The position numbers and the translations under genes are program-made. A stretch of 64,000 bases of DNA from Adenophora triphylla var. japonica (lineage: Eukaryota; Streptophyta; Magnoliopsida; Asterales; Campanulaceae). Of this stretch, positions 20,788 through 33,353 are shown piece by piece; positions within the stretch are counted from its first letter, which is position 1; each line of letters starts with the position of its first letter. The DNA lies in contig JAFEMH010002098.1 in assembly GCA_022495995.1 (NCBI GenBank), positions 62,001-126,000 of the forward strand. The letters are read 5' to 3'. The notes beneath the pieces were generated by a model, which was given only the letters and a program-made list of their open reading frames with translations, had not been told where the DNA came from and did not search any database.

Positions 20788-21165
20788 TGAATATACAAGT
20801 TAAAAAAGAAGCCAAAATTTTAGGAAAAACGAGTTTTTGAACCCGGTCTAAAGAGAGTGAATGTCTGATTGCAGGAGTCTGACTCCAAGCCTTCGTCTTC
20901 TTCCGAACTTCTACTTCTGCGTGATTAGGTCTGATTTCAAAAACCATTCCGCACTTCTATCTATGTCCTCCCTTTCTTTGTCTCCAAATCAATTTACTAT
21001 TGAACAAATTTATTGGCTCAATTAATTTCCTTTTGCCCATGATTATGACATAATAACAATAGTGAGATCATCAATTCGTTTATATTTTCTTTAAGTTTTG
21101 TGAATTGGTATTTGAATTTTTGGGGCTTGGCAGAAGATGATGCCTTTTTGAAGATATATGAATTT
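20788..21165. other. No gene seen
   Basis: Mixed AT-rich sequence without a credible frame or repeat. Confidence 0.4.
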
Positions 21166-21169
21166 GCAC

Positions 21170-21386
21170 GAGTGCTAAATTTTGTGTTTTCAAGTGTCAG
21201 GGTATATATAGATAAGTGTCAATAGTAATATTTTGAGTAACCATGGTAATTCTTTTAGTGCCAGTAGTGGTGTTAAAAAGCGGCAATCTTTGTGTTAAAT
21301 CTTTGTGTTAAGGAGTGTCAGTGTTAGTGTTTTTTAATATCAAACTTAGTGATTTTAGAACCAGTGTTAGTGACAGTGTTTTTAAG
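21170..21386. repeat. AGTGTCAGTGTTAGTGTTTTT minisatellite (left part)
   Basis: About ten diverged units of 18-24 bp built from AGTGTCA/AGTGCCA, GTGTTAGTG and a T or A run. The array continues in the same orientation at 25188-25505, so the element at 21389-25187 inserted into it. Confidence 0.65.
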
Positions 21387-21821
21387 TGGGCCTAAATATG
21401 TTTATCCTCTCACGTATATACCAAATCCCACTTTGCACCCATCGTGAAATTTGTGTCTAAGTGGTACCCCACTTTGCTCCCTAGAACCTAACCAAATATA
21501 AAGAAAATGGTCATGTGATGGGTATCTACGTATTTTGACTCCAAATTTTAAGGGAATGACATTCTAACCATAAAAACTCTCAAGTCAGCACCATCATGCC
21601 AGCCCCATGTTATCCCCAAGCTGCCAACGCCACCATCACCAAATAACCGCAAACACCACCAAACTACCGCCCCTAAATCACCTACACCAAACTACCACCG
21701 CCAAACCACCATTACCATAAATCGAATTAAACACATATTTTATTTTATTTTATTAAAAAATCCAAATAGTCTCTCATATAAAATAAAAAAATAGGAGTGG
21801 GAAGGAGATTCAGACCTAATC

Positions 21822-24679
21822 TGTCACGACCCTAAACCTTGGCACGTTTTGATCACACGTAAAGCACGTGGGGTTGGGTATGCCTTGCATATCATCCTTT
21901 ATTTGTTGGCATTTGATTCCTTTACGTGTTTATTTTGACATTGTTGATGAATTATGGGATAAAGGGTGTTATAGTGATTTTAATCATATAATGCCTAAAT
22001 GAAGTAAAAAAGGGAAATTGTGTAGTAGAGTAGTAACACTTGAATTTTTGAATTGAAGGTGTTATAAAGTGTAGAGGAGCTTAAGTGTAACATTAACCTT
22101 GAGGTAGTGTTCTGTTTATTTTCAAACTTGGAGGAGCCTGTATGAAAAATGTTTTATATATATCTCCTTTAGCTTCTTCAAGAAGCTTTAGAGTTTCCAC
22201 AGCTTTCTCCTTCTCTCTCTTAGTCAAGAAGAGTTCTTAAACCCTAATTAGCTTCCCAAAAATCCCAGAAATTCCTAGTTGCTTGGTTGTTATTTCCAAC
22301 TCCAAAGTATTGCTAAGGAAGGTGTTAGAGCAAGTCTATCTGTTTGTATCTCCTTTTTATTGAGGTAAGTTGTTATGGCTCCTTTCTATATCTTTTCATG
22401 TGATTTAATGATGTTATTTTGAGCATATGATGTGGTTTTATCAAGTTTATGGCTGGTAAAATGGTTAACCATGAGCTGAAAGTGAGCAAAGTGAAAGGTG
22501 GTAAACCATGGTGTGATAATTGGTTAAAGAAGGTTGGTTCAATTGTAAGGTTGTTATAGATATGTGTTATGGGATCTGAAGGGAGTATAATAGAGTCTAA
22601 ACCATGTGTATAGACCGTTATAAAGTGTCCTTGCAGTAGCTGGAATGAAACCTGGGTGTATTGTTGTTGTTGCTGATGTTGCTCTGTACAAAACCGTAGG
22701 TTCTGGTGTTTGGCACGACTCGTGCCCTTAAGCACAAGTCGTGACATTGCTGGGATGAGTCGTGCGACATAGAACGACTGGTGGATCACTAGTCGTGAGC
22801 CTTGGTTCATTTGTGCAGGGTTGGTGCACGACTCGTGCCATTAAGCATGAGTCGTGCTCAAAACTGGGTTGAGATGGCTGTTTTGCAAGCTTTTTAGGAT
22901 AGTTAAATGAGTACGAATTTAATCACTCTTTAACCAGGCTTGTAGTACAAGTTTAGTACTACAATGTGGAACTTGGAATGGGCCAAAAAGATATTGGCAA
23001 GAGCTTTAAATAGTGGCTTGAAAATGCTTGAAAGGCAGTTATGACTTGAACCATTTTCAAAATGCAGCCTTGAACCTTTTTCTAAGCCTTGCAAACCTAG
23101 TCTAACCAACATAAATTGGAACACTCTTTAACCCTGAATTTAGTAAAACTTTAGTACTACATTATGGAACTTTAAATGGTCCAATTGGATAAAGGGAAGT
23201 GCTTTAAATAATGTCGTGAACATGCTTGAAAGGCAGTTTATGAAACTTAAACCAAAGGTTGTAAACTTGGTATTTGATCACGTAACCATAAAAGAAGTTG
23301 TTCAATGTTGTATTGTGAATGCGTAGGGCTATGTATAACATGTTGTATCTCTACGTGGTTGACCCTAGAGGGTTATTGGGTTATGCATAGTGCCTTAAAT
23401 AGAAGTTGCACTACTACATTCGTTAGACAAGAGTTTGAATACCCTGTTTCTGGTTTCCATAGTATGTAATGAAATTGTAAGACTTATGTGATATAAATTG
23501 TGCCATAAGTGCTTACCTCTTTCTAGTTATTGTGCACATAGTGTTTAATATGTGTTGCACTGTTTATTTGATTGAGCATGAGTATTATTGCCATGTCATT
23601 GAATTGTGTTGTTATTCACTAGTGTTGAAATATATGTGCACTATTGTGATTGGATTAACATGAATTATAGTTCCATGTTATAAACATGGGTGTCCCATAG
23701 GGTGGACTTATTTTCAAGTATCTGTTATGTGCTTGAACATGGTGATATCAGCTGATCTTTTGGGGGTATGCGGAATACTATCACTTTTGGGAAGATATCT
23801 CATAAGGTGTTTAGATTTCCTTATACCTGTGACCTCTCCCCCTTATGTGGCCACGGTCTGGGGGTGCGCAGCTTCTATGGATATGTGCAGTCATGCCATA
23901 TGATAGCTGATAACTTATATGGATCTCCAATAGAGATCGTATAAGCCGTGAAGGTGCACCAACAGTTCACGAGAGGAGTATTACTCCCACCGTTATACTA
24001 TATGTGATTTAGATGGGAAAGGTATCATAATGTGTTTACTGTTTCCCAATGTGATCTTGGCAACCTGATTGTGTGTTGCACATTGTATGACTTATTGGTC
24101 AGAAGGAAAAGGTAACATAATGTGTTTACTTTTTTTCAACATGAGCAACCTGTTTATGTGTTGCATATTGTATGGCATATTGTTGCATACATAATAGCTT
24201 GCTGAGATTTTATCTCATCCCTTCTCCCTTTATTGTTTTAGATCCCGCTGAGACAGGTGGACCAGACCAGTGAGGCCGGGGGAAGAGTTTGGACTCCTTT
24301 TGGATTGTCAGGGTATGTGTTGTGTTGGGAGTTGAGGCTGGTCTTTGGTTGTTATTCTTTTGGGAAATGTTTTGTATATAAAGTTTTACAAACATGTTTT
24401 TAGTGTGAGCGGGTCTGTAATTAAACCTGAGATTGGTTTGTTTTATGTTTGGCTTGTGTTAGCCTTTTCAGTTGTAGTACTTGTATGTATACAGGTTATG
24501 ACTGGTTTGAACAGGTTTACATATTGCCTCCGGATAGAGAGGTTATTTTGAAATGGTTTTAAAAATGTGATGTCTACTTTTCAAGTTAAAGTAAAGAAAA
24601 GTTTTTTTTGAAATGGTATATTTGGGAACCTCCATCTTGAGACACGGTTTATAGGTCCGGGAGTTGGGAGGCACCCACA
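21822..24679. mobile_element. Solo LTR, Ty3/gypsy type, 2858 bp
   Basis: It starts TGTCACGACCCTAAACC and ends GGAGGCACCCACA, flanked by a perfect 5-bp duplication TAATC (21817-21821, 24680-24684). The ATAGCTTGCTGAGATTTTAT block near 24190 resembles the matching part of other large plant gypsy LTRs. No internal domain or second LTR remains. Internal 200-bp blocks with CACTCTTTAACC and TTTAGTACTACA (22920, 23123) are tandem copies. Confidence 0.72.
22712..22862. repeat. CACGACTCGTGCC palindrome cluster in the solo LTR
   Basis: Inverted pairs such as CACGACTCGTGCC, TTAAGCACAAGTCGTGA and GCATGAGTCGTGC occur six times within 150 bases. They could pair in an LTR transcript. Confidence 0.6.
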
Positions 24680-25187
24680 TAATCTACTTGTCATTGTTGT
24701 TGGAGATGGTTAGATGGAAAGGGTAGTAGGAAAGGAAGGTGTGAGGGGCAACGAAAATGGGACGGAGGTGGATGACGGGAAATGGCTCGATGAAAGTAGC
24801 AATTTTTCTTTTTTACTTTTGTTTCTCTTTTCTATCTTTATTTTTATTTCTTTGGTGTTAATTAAGAAATTTTACTATTTTAAAAGATATTTTGTGTATT
24901 ATTTTATTATTAATTATAATTTTTAATGTAATAAATAATGGTTAAAATATTTATTAAATTTATTGTACACTAAAAGAGTGTAAATCAAAGAGAAATAAAA
25001 AATGAGAATGACCAAAATACCCGTAACTTAACATGCACATGACCATTTTCGTCAAGATTTTAACATTCGTTATGATTAAGGGGGCTAAGTGGGATATTTT
25101 TAACATGAGGTATCACTTATACACAAATTTTACGTTGGGGTGCAAAGTTGGATTTGGTGTATAATTGGGGGTAAATGTATTTATGCC

Positions 25188-25505
25188 TTTTTAGTGTTAG
25201 TGTTAGTATTAAAGAGTGTCAATATTTTTGTTTTTTCAGTTCCAGTTTTAATGTTAAAAAGTGATAGTGACAATGTAAAAAGTGTGCCAGTAATAATGTT
25301 AAATAGTGTCGGTGATAGTATTTTATAGTGTCAGTTGTATTTTTAACGAGTGTTGAATTGCGTTAAGAATAATCGAAAGTTATCAATCACATGCACCGGC
25401 ATTTTATTACGTATTCACTAGCACTATTGATTGATGATATTGACAATTTCTAAAAGAGTTGAAAAAAAAAAGGCAACTTCCAGTAATAGTGAGTGAGTGT
25501 TTTTT
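25188..25505. repeat. AGTGTCAGTGTTAGTG minisatellite (right part)
   Basis: It continues the array at 21170-21386 in the same orientation, ending at the TAA duplication of the next element. Confidence 0.6.
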
Positions 25506-25507
25506 AA

Positions 25508-26585
25508 GGCTCCATATGTTTAGCGTAAAACATCTTCTGAAAAATGATTTCCTGTAAAATGTTTTTTGAAAAATGAAAATGTTTTTCGAAAATGAGATAA
25601 ACATATTTTCGACTATTTGATAAGGAAAATATTTTTTGAAAAATGTTCGATTGATTTGATTACAAATTTATCCACCCCACTCACCACCACCACCACCCCC
25701 ACCCTACACACTACTACCACCCCGCTGCCCCTCTACCCCCTACCCCACTCCCATCACGTAAAAAAAAAATTAATCATTTTAAATTTATTTTAACAACTTT
25801 CCACCCCACTCCACTCACCAGCACCACCCCCATCCTTTACCCCCCCCCACCCCCTTGCCCGCCTTGCGGGGTCAATTTTTTTTAAAATTATTTTAAATTT
25901 ATTTTTAACAACTCCGCCCTCCTCCCCCTCCCCCACTCACCCGGTCGGGTAAAAAAAATATATAATCATTTTAAATGATTATTTTTTTTTACCCGATCGA
26001 GGGGGGGGGCAGGGGTTGGTGCTGGTGAGTGGAATGGGGTATGGAGTTGTTAAAAATAAATTTAAAGTGATTAATTTTTTTGACCCAATGAGGAGGGGAG
26101 GGGTGGGGTGGGGGTAGGGTGACAGGGGGTGGTTAGTGGAGTGGGGGAGGAGTTGTTAAATATAAATTTAAAATGATTAATTTTTTTTTTTGACTCGACG
26201 TGAGGGGGGGTAGGGTGGCTGGGGTGGTGAGTGAAGTGGGGGAGGAGTTGTTAAAATAAACTTAAAATGATTAATTTTTATTTTTATTTTTTTTTGACTC
26301 GACGAGGGGTGGGGGTGGCAGGGGATGGTGATGGGGATGGAGGAGGGGTGGTTGATGTAGGGTGGGTAACGTGGGGGTGTACGGAAAAAGTGTGTGTGTG
26401 TATGTGAGGGTGTTACCATTTTTCGAAAAATATTTTACTTAGGAAAAATTCGTAAATCATTTTACTTAGAAAAGTGGGAAAAATATTTTTCAGAAAATAT
26501 TTTTTCCATTTTCCAATGCTTAACAAACACTGAAAAATAGGAAAAATATTTTTCGAAAAACATTTTCCCCCAAATAAACGGAGCC
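25508..26585. mobile_element. Tourist-like foldback element with inverted minisatellite arms
   Basis: The ends GGCTCCATATGTTTAGCG and, inverted, GGCTCCGTTTATTTGGGG, with TAA on both sides (25505-25507, 26586-26588), give a PIF/Harbinger-type element of 1078 bp. The interior is unusual. About three units of 80-90 bp (C-rich block, then AATCATTTTAAATTTATTTT and AACAACT) on the left are mirrored by about three inverted units on the right, around AATCATTTTAAATGATT near 25965. Confidence 0.78.
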
Positions 26586-26618
26586 TAAGTTTGAATAATG
26601 AGTATGCTTCATTAAAAG

Positions 26619-27186
26619 CAGGGACTTAGCTAGAAATTTAACTCGGGGGAGTCAAGTTATGAGTTCTGAATTTGCATTTGAAGCAACCGTAATAACGATC
26701 GTAATAATAAAACTGGAGTATATTTTGCTCAATTGTGATTGTCGAAACGTTTTTAGAGTACATAGATCTGAAATTGCATTTGAATTGAAGCAGCCGTGAT
26801 AGCGATTGTAGCAACACATTTTAGTGGTGTCGAGGAAATTGATGACATATGTTCACTAGCAGTTGTACAATGTGTTGCAAGTTCTAAGTGAAAACTTTTA
26901 ATTCCTCCACCCCTAAATGATTTTCTATTTGCTTAAAAATATATTTAAGTAAAATTTTAACTTTAATACAACCTTTTCAATTTGATTGTTTAAAAATGTA
27001 ACTAAATTACAAATATGATAAACTCATTTCCAAATTTTTGGGGATTTATATTTAATTCTACAATAAATCAGGGTCATTATTGCATGTATTTAATCGTTTT
27101 TTATAACTGCAGGGGTTCGAGAGGCATTTACTAAAGGTTTAGGGGGGGTCAACCAGCACCCTTGATCTAGTATAGTTATGTCCCTG
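26619..27186. mobile_element. hAT MITE, 568 bp
   Basis: It starts CAGGGACTTAGCTAG and ends CTATACTAGATC-type sequence inverted (GTTATGTCCCTG). The flanks ATTAAAAG and ATTAAAAT match in seven of eight bases, as an aged hAT duplication. No transposase frame. Confidence 0.68.
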
Positions 27187-27198
27187 ATTAAAATGATA

Positions 27199-27368
27199 CT
27201 AGTAAAAGCTCGTGTTCGAGGACACGTGTTTTTGTGTTTTTTTTTAATTTAAAAAAAAAATTAAAGGGCAAAATGGGAAAGTGACAACTTAGTGAAGGCA
27301 AAATGAAAAATTTGGCATTTGAAACTGTTCATAGAATTGTTCACGGACGTTGCCATTTATACTATAGA
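27199..27368 (-). mobile_element. Mini-Helitron, 170 bp
   Basis: On the minus strand it runs from TCTATAGTATAAATGGC (after A) to a CGTGTCCTCGAACACG hairpin and GCTTTTACTAG (before T). It is the same family as the pair at 20321-20787. The gypsy element inserted directly at its edge. Confidence 0.75.
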
Positions 27369-27373
27369 TACTA

Positions 27374-29978
27374 TGTAACACCCCTAATTTTTCATACATA
27401 AATGAGCATTCAATGGCATTAAATATAACTTCAAAATATTAGGGTTTTCACCCCAAAACTCTATTACATCATAAATGTCATTAAATACCATAAATACTTG
27501 ATAAATGCGAAAGCGAAAATAAATACTTATTGTCTCAGCTAGTAAAACCACACTAGCCATTAATGTACTTACAACCAAATGAAATAACTAATTGTTCAAT
27601 AATCCTAATTATTCTCCAAGCGTCGCCCTTCTCGCGACCAATCAAATTCCCTTCTACTTAGAACCTGGAAAGAAAAATTTAAGGGAGAAAGGGTGAGCGA
27701 ACGAATGCTCATTAAGTTCATACGATGTCTCTTCGGGTACTAAGAAGAGACGACCAGAATGAACACTTCAATAATATAATACAAGGATAGGTTAATTTAG
27801 CTTTATAATAGACTGCGATACAATACAGTCAAGACACCATTTAAGATATTCTTCAAAGAATTATGGCACTACGATTCAAAGGGATTTATACAAATTTCGT
27901 CAATTCCAACGTACATTATAACCTCAATGCCAAAGGTACAATTAATACACCTAGCTTCATCAAGCCATTAGTGTGGGTCGAAACATATATGGAATGCTTT
28001 GTCACACGCATATATGCTCGGGGTCTAGAATTGCCCTTGTAATCAGACAATTCCTGAGATAAGGCATGTGATCACTCATGCAATCCCTAATAAGAACAAG
28101 ACTTTTTCTGACTAGACAAGTTCTGACAATGCCTTTTCTAACTGGGCATGTCCATTCTAAGCAAGTCAGTGGTTCCACAAACATGCTAGAACGAGAAAGC
28201 ATACAGAGGTACAAGTATGTATATGACAAGTTTCAAACTTCAGATATTCTGTGAACAACAACATTATCACAAAATATAGATATTTCCAATTAACGTTCAA
28301 TAACGCAGATTATTCACAAATAACTATCATGCCATTTGATAGTCCAATTATATCAAGAAGGTATAGGAGTTCCAATGGAAAATAATTCAAATACAGTAAA
28401 GGAACGTAATCCCTTACCTTGGTCTAGCTTCTTGAACAGCTCTTCCCGTGCGTATCTACAACCACGTAAGAGTAACTTAGTATCTCGCATTTGTCGCTAA
28501 CTATCTCTACTTAGTTAAACCTTATGCGTTATAATTTAACTTCTTTCTTTTCTTTATTTAGTAATCTTCTAAGTTTGGAAAGTTTCTATTTTTGGAAACT
28601 TTTCATATTTGAGAATTTCCTTATTCTTGAATTTGTAATTTCCTAATTATAGTTTGATTTTTATTTAGGATTGTTCTCTTTTTCATCCTTTTCATAAATC
28701 TTAACTTTAAGGTAAACTTTCCTCTTTTAGGATTTTCACTTAAGCCCTTTTACTTTTGATTAATTACTTAAAGGTCCTCCATCTTTTAGATATTTGCAAA
28801 ACAGTCCCTCAACTTATGAGTATTTACAAAACAGTCCCTCAACTTATGAATATTTGCAAACAGTCCCTCAACTTTTAAATATTTGCAAACTAGTCCCTCA
28901 ACTTTTAAATATTTGCAAACTAGCCCCTCAACTTTTAAATATTTGCAAATTAGTCCTTCAACTTTTAGATAATTACAAATTAGTCCCTTGACTTTCAATT
29001 AATTACAGAATAGTCCCTCGACTTCCAAATAATTACAGTTTGGTCCTTCTGCAATTTTGAACTTTTCAGTTTAGTCCTTCAGTTAAGTTCTCCCTCTAAT
29101 TTCTGACTGTACAGTTAGAATTCTAATGATTTCAGCTTAAAACTATTCAATTTAACCCTTTTTCAGTTGGAAACTTAACTGAAACCTTTTAAACTAAACC
29201 AAAAGATTAATGAATTAAACAAAACATACCTACTTAGGCCTAGGGTTTCCAGCCGAGCCATAACAGGTTCCAATTCATGGCTTTGATTTTCTTTTCTTTT
29301 TATTTTTTTAACATTAACCCAATAATTTAATTAATTCACTCTTTAATCAAATAATTCATTAACACATTAATTGATTAAATCTATATTCTTTCTATTCTAA
29401 ATTCAAGAACAAATTAGGGTTATGAACATATTGTTATAACATTCAATTCCCCATCATTTTAATCCTCAAGTTATCAATAGATCCCAAGATTAAACATTTA
29501 AAACCCTAATAATGGTCATCCAAGAACAACCTAATTTTAAATCTTTAGAAAATCATAACTAATTCAATATTACTCCGAATTGAATGAAACAAAAACTAGG
29601 ATTTAGGGTTTGACATTACCTTGATTGTGGTGAAAAAAGATTGACCAAAGATGCAGAAACTCGGCTGTTTCCCCTCCCCAAAAGCTTCAGCCGCCGCCTA
29701 GATGTTTAGGGTTTTAAAAATCTTTTTTTTTTCTTTGGTAATTGCTGAGAGTTATGAAATATTTTTAGGAAGGTTTTGGTATTTAAATGTAGGTATTAAC
29801 CTCCTTGGGCCATTTTTCTACACAAGCCCAATTACCTAGCCCACTTGATTTAACCTATTCAATTTAACTTTTAATAGCCCATTTATTTAAAAGTTAATTA
29901 ATAATTATAATTACATTAATTAATTTTTCCTAATAAAAAAAAATTAATTTAGAGGTCCAAAATTTTTGGGTTCTTACA
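27374..29978 (-). repeat. 3' LTR of the chromovirus
   Basis: A 2605-bp repeat. On the plus strand it runs TGTAACACCCCTAATTT to GGGTTCTTACA. It is nearly identical to 35341-41668 once the hAT is removed. It includes the 30-bp array at 28795-29045 and a telomere-like GGGTTT-rich stretch near 29700. Confidence 0.92.
28795..29045. repeat. 30-bp tandem array in the 3' LTR
   Basis: Eight to nine diverged copies of a unit like AGTCCCTCAACTTTTAAATA plus TTTGCAAACT. The other LTR has the same array at 36763-37018. It looks CRISPR-like at first sight but the units are contiguous, without spacers. Confidence 0.9.
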
Positions 29979-29991
29979 TTCTTACCCCCTT
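29979..29991 (-). promoter_or_regulatory. Polypurine tract
   Basis: On the minus strand AAGGGGGTAAGAA touches the 3' LTR start (TGTAAGAACCC), the expected plus-strand priming site. Confidence 0.8.
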
Positions 29992-30022
29992 AAAAGAAGT
30001 TTGTCCCCAAACTTAACGTACC

Positions 30023-33000
30023 TTAGCTTGAAAACAGATCGGGATACAATTCACGCATCTCGCTTTCTAGTTCCCAAGTTGCTTCTCTTTCGGTATGGTT
30101 GCTCCACTGTAATTTCACATAAGGGATCAACCGCTTTCTCACATTCTCGTCTTTTCTGTCGACGATCTTGATCGGCCTTTCATCATAAGTCAAATCAGCA
30201 CGGACTCTTAGCTGTTTGTACTCGATCACGTGACTTGGATCGTGAATATACTTTCTTAGCATAGAGACATGGAACACGTCATGCACTCCAGCTAAAACCG
30301 GTGGTAAAGCCAATCTATAGGCCACTTCCCCAATCTTGTCAAGAATCTCGAATGGTCCCACGTATCGCGAACTTAACTTTCCTTTGATTCCGAACCTCAT
30401 GATTCCCTTTGTTGGCGAGATCTTTAAGAACACTCGATCACCCAACTGAAACTCCAATTCTCGCCTTCGGTTGTCTGCGTAGGATTTCTGTCTACTTTGT
30501 GCAGTTTGTAGCCACTTGCGAATCTGTTGTACTTTATCTGCAGTGACTTGTACTAATTCCGGCCCACTTAACTTTCTCTCACCAACCTCGTCCCAACAAG
30601 CTGACGACCTACATTTTCTTCCATATAGTGCTTCGTATGGAGCCATTCCAATGCTTGCGTGAAAACTGTTGTTGTACGCAAACTCCACTAACGGTAAGTG
30701 TTCATCCCACGAGCCTGGCCAATCCAACGATGTAGCCCTCAACATGTCCTCCAATGTCTGGATGGTCCTTTCCATTGCCCATCTGTTTGTGGGTGAAGCA
30801 GGTACTAAATCATCGAGTTCTGTCCCAAGTGCCCCTTGTAGACTGTTCCAAAACTTCGAGGTAAACCGCGTATCTCTATCGGATACTATTGAGACTGGTA
30901 TTCCATGTAACCTTACTATCTCATCAATATACAGCTTGGCCAGCTTTTCTAACGGATCAGTCTTCTTGATTGCTAGAAAGTGTGCCGACTTCGTCAATCT
31001 ATCTACAATAACCCATATAGCATCTTGCTTCCCTTGTGTTTTTGGTAACCCACTCACAAAGTCCATAGCGATGTTCTCCCACTTCCACTCCGGAATTGGT
31101 AATGATTGTAGTAAGCCTGCCGATTTCTGATGTTCACTTTTCACTTGCTGACAGGTCAAACATCGTGCCACGTACTCTGCCACATCATTCTTCATGTTAT
31201 TCCACCAGAACGATCCTCTCAAGTCTCTATACATTTTAGTACTTCCGGGATGTACGGAGAACTTTGAGCAGTGAGCTTCCCTCAGTATTTCTCTCTTAAT
31301 CTCATCATTGTTTGGCACCCATATTCTTTCCTGGTATCTCAGGATTCCATCTTCCCCCATGCGAAGATCTTTTCCTTGCCCTTTTCCGACTAGAGCCTCT
31401 CTTTCCCCATCTAACTCTTGTGCTTCTTTTATCCTTCCCAAAAGCGTAGGTTGTATGGTTAATTTAGCCAGATATCCACTAACTCTCACTCTAAGACTCA
31501 TATCCTTCATGTCTTCCCATGCTCTTACCCCCTTAGAGATCAACGTTGCTAACATTCCGTGGTTCTTCCTACTTAACGCATCGACCACTTTATTAGCTTT
31601 CCCAGGATGATACAAAATTTCACAGTCATAATCTTTTAGTAACTCTAACCACCTCCTTTGTCTCATATTAAGCTCTTTCTGGGTAAAGATGTACTTAAGG
31701 CTTTTATGGTCGGTAAAAATATGGCACTTCACGCCATATAAGTAGTGTCTCCAAATCTTTAATGCAAATATTACCGCAGCTAACTCCAGATCATGGGTAG
31801 GTTAGTTCCGTTCATGCACCTTCAATTGTCTAGATGCATATGCTATAACCTTCTCATTTTGCATCAGGACACAACATAATCCCTTCAGTGAAGCGTCGCT
31901 GTAAATGACAAACCCTTCAGTTCCTGTCGGTAACGTCAATACCGGTGCAGTCACTAGCCTATTCTTCAATTCTTGAAAACTTTTCTCACATTCCTCCGAC
32001 CAAATGAACTTTACTCCCTTTTGAGTCAACTTCGTCAATGGTCCAGATAACTTAGAAAATCCTTCTACGAATCTTCTATAGTAACCAGCTAAACCCAGAA
32101 AACTTCTTATCTCGGTCACTGTAGTCGGTCTTTCCCAATCCATTATCGCCTCTATCTTGGTTGGATCTACAGAAATTCCTTCCTTAGACACTACATGTCC
32201 CAAGAATGTCACCTTCTCTAACCAAAATTCACACTTCTTAAACTTGGCGTATAATTTCTGTCTCCTCAAGATTTCCAGTACTAACTTCAAATGTTCTGCA
32301 TGTTCTTCTTTTGTTTTAGAGTACACCAAAATATCATCAATAAACACTATCACGCACCTATCTAGGTACTCTTGAAATATTCTATTCATCAACTCCATGA
32401 ATGCAGCTGGTGCATTAGTCAATCCAAACGGCATAACCACAAACTCGTAGTGCCCGTATCGTGTTCTGAATGCTGTCTTTGCCACATCCTCATCCTTCAC
32501 TCTCAACTGATGGTAACCAGATCTAAGATCTATCTTTGAAAAGTAACAAGCCCCCTTCAGTTGATCAAACAGATCATCAATCCTCGGTAACAGATATTGA
32601 TTCCTAACTGTCACTCGATTCAACTATCAATAATCGATACACATTCTCATCGACCCAATCCTTTTTCTGCACAAGTAACACCGGTGCTCCCCAAGGTGAT
32701 ACACTCAGTCTAATCAGCCCATTATCCATCAATTCTTGTAGTTGTTCCTTCAATTCCTTAAGTTCATTTGGCGCCATCCGGTACGGTGCCTTAGATATCG
32801 GTGCAGTCTCTGGTACTAAGTATATGGAAAATTTTCACCTCCCTTTCCGATGGTATTCCCGACAAATCTTCTGGAAACACATCCTTAAAATCTCTGATTA
32901 CTGAAAGAGACTCTATACTTACTTCTTTCTTATCCATCCCTCCAATATAGGCCAAGAATCCTTCATATCCTTTTCTCAACATCTTCCGAGCCTTCATTAC

Positions 33001-33352
33001 GAACTGAAGCTCGATCTAAATCTCGGTTTCAATCCTTGAAAATGAGATTCCTCTCAAGAGGGTAATTTGAATCGCGCACTACCTTCTTAAAACAGTCTAT
33101 TTTTGCTTGGTAAGCAGCTAACCAATCCATTCTCAGAATAATGTCTATTTTATTCCTTTCCATCTCTATCAGGTCAACCTCGAGTTCTCTATCACCTATT
33201 TTCAAAGGGTACTTCTTATACATAGGCAATATAGGAATCGACTCATTAGTCGGAGTATCTATCACCAAAGGTACTTCTAACACTTCAGGTTTCAATTTCA
33301 TTTTCTTCTCCTTGTACCGACACTCAACAGTCTTGTGCCTCCCTTCGTACAC
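30023..33352 (-). pseudogene. Chromovirus pol polyprotein, broken
   Basis: Read from 33352 down to 30023. The protease remnant (33352-33029) keeps IDIILRMDWLAAYQAKIDC but lacks the upstream Asp-Ser/Thr-Gly-Ala active site. Reverse transcriptase (32623-31802) has [28 protein letters not shown] and FIDDILVYS. RNase H starts at [12 protein letters not shown]. The integrase frame (31732-30023) has the HHCC part (CLTCQQVK), [16 protein letters not shown] and [11 protein letters not shown]. The C-terminal chromodomain shows [15 protein letters not shown]. Lesions: TGA TAG at 32629-32624 replacing Arg-Gln; TAA at 31804-31802 replacing Tyr; and a locally shifted stretch [15 protein letters not shown] just before the integrase Glu, where two indels compensate. 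Confidence 0.92.
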
Positions 33353-33353
33353 T

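Larger units (their letters stand above)
21389..25187. mobile_element. Mutator-like non-autonomous element holding a solo LTR
   Basis: The left end GGCCTAAATATGTTTATCC and, inverted, the right end GGCATAAATACATTTACCC begin an imperfect TIR of about 150 bases that includes CCCACTTTGCACCC and GAAAATGGTCATGTG. The flanks TTTTAAGTG and TTTTTAGTG may be a 9-bp duplication with one mismatch. Without the solo LTR inside, it is about 0.9 kb. No transposase. Confidence 0.55.

Noticed and set aside
22373..22810. 145-residue minus-strand frame
   Set aside because: It lies within the solo LTR, over the palindrome cluster, without family motifs.
28795..29045. CRISPR-like 30-bp repeats
   Set aside because: Units are contiguous with no unique spacers, occur in both LTRs, and the genome is a plant's.
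30669..31130. 153-residue plus-strand frame
   Set aside because: Antisense of the chromovirus integrase, which has clear family motifs on the minus strand.
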